DNA of 8,882 nt from an uncultured bacterium (GTDB taxonomy: Bacteria > Bacillota > Clostridia > Lachnospirales > Lachnospiraceae). The notes under the pieces are model-generated. The model was not told the origin of the DNA, did not search any database, and saw only the letters and a list, made by a program, of their open reading frames with translations. Both the position numbers and the translations under genes were made by a program. The stretch spans positions 1 through 8,882 of the forward strand of contig CAJMNU010000059.1 in the NCBI GenBank assembly GCA_905214855.1. Direction: 5' to 3'. Below are positions 6,326-8,882 of the stretch, piece after piece (the stretch's first letter is position 1; each line of letters starts with the position of its first letter).

Positions 6326-7309
6326 ATGCACAGCGAACTATTAGAAAAGCTGCTTCCTGTTACCGCAGAAGAACAATCTATTCTGGACGGCGGCAAGAAT
6401 GTTCAGCAGGATCTTTATACGCAAAGCCGTGACTTTGTTGTAGACAGTGGAAAAATGTTGGAAAAAGGAAAATTGATCGATATCCGCCCCCATACACGTT
6501 TTGTACATTTTCCCAAACATCGGCACAATTATATTGAGATCGTATATATGTGTGCTGGTCAGACAACACATATTATCAATGACTCTACTAAAATTGTTTT
6601 AACAGAAGGCAATCTGCTTTTTCTGACCCCCAATGCAACTCAGGAAATCCTCCCTGCCAGTTCTAATGACATTGCTATCAACTTCATGGTGCTGCCTCAA
6701 TTCTTTGATGCTGCATTCGCTATGATGGATGATGAAAATGTACTCCGTGAATTTTTAGTTGACACATTGCGCCAAGATTCCAGTTCTGCCGGATATATTC
6801 ATTTCCGCATAGCAGATATCCTGCCAGTACAAAACTTAATTGAAAATATGATATGGTCTCTCCTGAATCATCAGGCAAACCGCCGCCGTATCAATCAGGC
6901 AACTATGGGACTTTTGTTTTTACAGCTCTTAAACTATACAGATAAAATCAATCAAAATGCTCCAGATTATTACGAACAAAATCTTGTATTTTCTTCTCTT
7001 CGTTATATTGAAGAAAATTATAAGACGGCTACCTTGACAGAACTTTCTGCTCAACATAATCAATCTATGTACTACCTAAGCAAACTGATCAAAAAATATA
7101 CCGGAAGTACTTACAAGGAACTGCTGCAAACTAAGCGTTTTAACAAGGCGATCGAACTTCTGCGCACCACCAAACTCTCGGTCTCTGATATTATTTCTTA
7201 TGTAGGATACGATAACACCAGCTATTTCTACCGTATTTTTAAAGAACGTTATCATATGAGTCCCAAAGATTATAGGGATTGTCAAAATACACCTACTGTG
7301 CTACACTAA
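6326..7309 (+). CDS. AraC-family transcriptional regulator, probable rhamnose regulator
   Basis: A 327-residue cytoplasmic DNA-binding protein with the standard two-part AraC layout. An N-terminal cupin-like sensor domain spans about 52-135 (IRPHTRFVHFPKHRHNYIEIV, then a GNLLFLTPNATQEI strand pair). A C-terminal double helix-turn-helix covers about 221-320, with LTELSAQHNQSMYYLSKLIKKYTG as the first and VSDIISYVGYDNTSYFYRIFKERYHMSPKDYR as the second, the latter matching the family signature. Position next to rhaMBAD makes it the likely L-rhamnose-responsive activator, but ligand specificity cannot be read from the sequence and it is not an obvious RhaS or RhaR orthologue. Unlike E. coli, where regulators diverge from the operon, it lies downstream on the same strand. 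The ATG has AGGAG ten bases upstream. It may also control the adjacent efflux gene. Confidence 0.9.
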   Translation: MHSELLEKLLPVTAEEQSILDGGKNVQQDLYTQSRDFVVDSGKMLEKGKLIDIRPHTRFVHFPKHRHNYIEIVYMCAGQTTHIINDSTKIVLTEGNLLFLTPNATQEILPASSNDIAINFMVLPQFFDAAFAMMDDENVLREFLVDTLRQDSSSAGYIHFRIADILPVQNLIENMIWSLLNHQANRRRINQATMGLLFLQLLNYTDKINQNAPDYYEQNLVFSSLRYIEENYKTATLTELSAQHNQSMYYLSKLIKKYTGSTYKELLQTKRFNKAIELLRTTKLSVSDIISYVGYDNTSYFYRIFKERYHMSPKDYRDCQNTPTVLH

Positions 7310-7346
7310 AGGATGCGAAATTACACGATAAGAGGGGATTTTAAGT

Positions 7347-8702
7347 ATGAAAAGAGCATCTTATGAAATGGATATGTGCAATGGTCCGCTGCTTGGCAAA
7401 ATTCTTATCTTTGCCATCCCGCTGATGCTTTCTGGTATCCTTCAGCTTCTATTTAATGCTGCGGACATCATTGTTGTAGGTCGTTATGCCGGCAGTCAGG
7501 CATTGGCAGCTGTAGGATCTACAGGATCTCTAATCAACCTTTTGATCAATGTTTTTATGGGATTTTCTGTTGGTGTCAATGTTTTAGTCGCACGATACTA
7601 CGGAGCCCATGACGAAAAGAATATCAGTGACACCGTTCATACTGCTATCATGACCAGTATTGTATCCAGCATCATTCTTGTGTTTGTAGGCATCTTTGCC
7701 TCCAGACCGCTTCTCTCATTAATGGGAACTCCGGATGATGTATTGGATCAGGCAGTTTTATATATGCGCATCTATTTTGCCGGAATGCCTGTGATCATGA
7801 TGTATAACTTTGGCAGTGCGATATTAAGAGCAATTGGCGATACCAAACGTCCTTTGTATTTTCTTTTGATCGCAGGTGTTGTCAATGTACTTTTAAACTT
7901 GTGTTTTGTCATTATTTTTCACATGGGAGTGGAGGGAGTTGCCCTTGCTACCGTAATTTCTCAGGTGATCTCTTCTGGACTTATCATCCGCTGTCTGATG
8001 AAGATGCCCGGTGCGCTCCGTCTTCATTTTAAACTGATAAAGATCCATAAAGAAAAGCTGGTTGAAATTATTAAGATTGGTCTTCCTGCGGGAATGCAGG
8101 GTGCTATTTTCTCTATTTCTAATGTATTGATCCAGTCCTCTATCAACTCATTTGGCTCTATCGCCATGGCAGGTAATACGACTTCCTCCAATATTGAGGG
8201 CTTTATCTATACAGCAATGAATGCTTTTTATCAGACTAATTTGAGTTTTACCAGTCAGAATTATGGCGGAAAAAAATATGACCGTATCAACCGTATTTTA
8301 TTTACTTGTCTTGCCTGTGTCACTGTGATCGGAGCAGGTCTTGGCTTTCTTGTCATTGCCTTCGCACGCCCTTTGATCCATATCTATTCCACAGATCCTG
8401 AGGTCGTTTCCTATGCAGTGCTGCGTCTTGGTATCATCTGCAGTACCTATTTTATATGTGGCATTATGGATACACTTGTCGGGAGCATGAGGGGACTTGG
8501 TTACTCTGTTCTTCCTATGATCGTATCTCTCACAGGTGCTTGTGGACTTCGTATTGTATGGATTTTTACTATCTTTGCCATTGACCGCAGTTTGACGATC
8601 CTTTACCTGTCCTATCCTGTATCCTGGCTGGTGACTGCGGTTGCCCACTTGATCTGTTTTCTTGTGATCCACAAAAAACTTCTAAAAAGAGATCCTGTCT
8701 AA
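7347..8702 (+). CDS. MATE family multidrug/Na+ or H+ antiporter
   Basis: A 451-residue integral membrane protein with about 12 hydrophobic segments in two similar halves, the size and layout of MATE exporters. The first half starts LLGKILIFAIPLMLSGILQLLFNAADIIVVGRYAG (about 15-49), the typical MatE opening. GSAILRAIGDTKRP (about 155-168) and, in the second half, GLPAGMQGAIFSISNVLIQ, SFTSQNYGGKKYDR and GSMRGLGYSVLPM are family-typical. It would export drugs or metabolites using an ion gradient; the substrate is unknown. AGAGGGGA (7331-7338) supports the ATG. Only 37 bases separate it from the AraC gene, with no terminator, so the two are probably co-transcribed. Such regulator/MATE pairs are common in Clostridia, and a role in rhamnose use is not shown. 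Confidence 0.92.
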   Translation: MKRASYEMDMCNGPLLGKILIFAIPLMLSGILQLLFNAADIIVVGRYAGSQALAAVGSTGSLINLLINVFMGFSVGVNVLVARYYGAHDEKNISDTVHTAIMTSIVSSIILVFVGIFASRPLLSLMGTPDDVLDQAVLYMRIYFAGMPVIMMYNFGSAILRAIGDTKRPLYFLLIAGVVNVLLNLCFVIIFHMGVEGVALATVISQVISSGLIIRCLMKMPGALRLHFKLIKIHKEKLVEIIKIGLPAGMQGAIFSISNVLIQSSINSFGSIAMAGNTTSSNIEGFIYTAMNAFYQTNLSFTSQNYGGKKYDRINRILFTCLACVTVIGAGLGFLVIAFARPLIHIYSTDPEVVSYAVLRLGIICSTYFICGIMDTLVGSMRGLGYSVLPMIVSLTGACGLRIVWIFTIFAIDRSLTILYLSYPVSWLVTAVAHLICFLVIHKKLLKRDPV

Positions 8703-8712
8703 TAGAGATTGG

Positions 8713-8741
8713 TATACAAGTGCCTTCTTTTGTGTTATACT
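8713..8741 (+). promoter_or_regulatory. extended -10 promoter for the next gene
   Basis: TGTTATACT (8733-8741) is a TGn-extended -10 box, with TATACA (8713-8718) 17 bases upstream matching four of six -35 bases. It begins 11 bases after the MATE stop codon, and no terminator is visible between them. Transcription would start near 8748 into the leader at the window end. Confidence 0.55.
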
Positions 8742-8747
8742 ATCGTA

Positions 8748-8882
8748 ACAGAAACGCATAGGATCATGTCTGATCAGGGTATGCTAATATTTAAATTTTA
8801 GGAAATACTCAATCAGAGAAAGAGGTGCATAACAGTTAAAGAAATTTTATAAAAAATTATAAATAAGTATTGGCTTTTATAA
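8748..8882 (+). promoter_or_regulatory. leader with hairpin, no start codon in window
   Basis: Downstream of the promoter, GCATA (8756-8760) pairs with TATGC (8780-8784) and, inside it, GATCA (8762-8766) with TGATC (8771-8775) around a four-base loop. Alternative pairings exist: TCTGAT (8769-8774) matches ATCAGA (8812-8817), and a second GCATA lies at 8827-8831. AGAGGTGC (8821-8828) looks like a ribosome binding site but no usable start codon follows; stops lie in all frames nearby. The same octamer resembles the 5' element of lysine riboswitches, yet the expected AGUA element is not at the usual distance. The leader is cut by the window edge, so its class is open. Confidence 0.3.

Noticed and set aside
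8821..8828. AGAGGTGC as the start of a lysine riboswitch
   Set aside because: The octamer matches the family's 5' element, but the expected AGUA element is not at the usual distance and the rest of the fold lies outside the window.

Overview
The window looks like a chromosomal piece of a low-GC Gram-positive gut bacterium, most likely a Clostridia/Lachnospiraceae member. The evidence is AT-rich intergenic DNA, strong AGGAGG-type ribosome binding sites, sigma-A-like promoters and the protein types. I cannot name a genus from sequence alone. No mobile element, CRISPR array, tRNA or rRNA was seen.

Layout. Positions 1-48 may hold the last codons of a plus-strand gene cut by the window edge. A perfect 12-bp inverted repeat follows (86-133). 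Positions 140-990 are a very AT-rich stretch, T-rich on the plus strand, with no convincing gene. It does hold a near-consensus minus-strand promoter (817-845) and a recurring GTACTTT(T)ATAA motif. A CutC-family gene (993-1769) lies on the minus strand. A 314-base divergent region (1770-2083) separates it from a plus-strand L-rhamnose catabolic operon.

The operon runs rhaM (mutarotase), rhaB (rhamnulokinase), rhaA (isomerase), rhaD (aldolase). RhaM interconverts the rhamnose anomers, RhaA makes L-rhamnulose, RhaB phosphorylates it at C1, and RhaD splits it into DHAP and L-lactaldehyde. No rhamnose transporter and no lactaldehyde reductase or dehydrogenase is present, so uptake and the fate of lactaldehyde must be encoded elsewhere. 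A similar 17-18 base element lies in front of rhaM and rhaA and is a candidate operator.

Downstream of rhaD, a compact GC-richer stretch (about 6092-6162) folds on paper into a pseudoknot-capable hairpin and a second perfect hairpin. It runs directly into a strong intrinsic terminator (6163-6200). This is the best candidate here for something undescribed: a small RNA or cis-acting element of roughly 110 nt. Beyond it lie an AraC-family regulator (6326-7309), probably the rhamnose regulator, and, 37 bases later, a MATE-family efflux pump (7347-8702), probably co-transcribed with it. The window ends with an extended -10 promoter and a hairpin-bearing leader of an unseen next gene.
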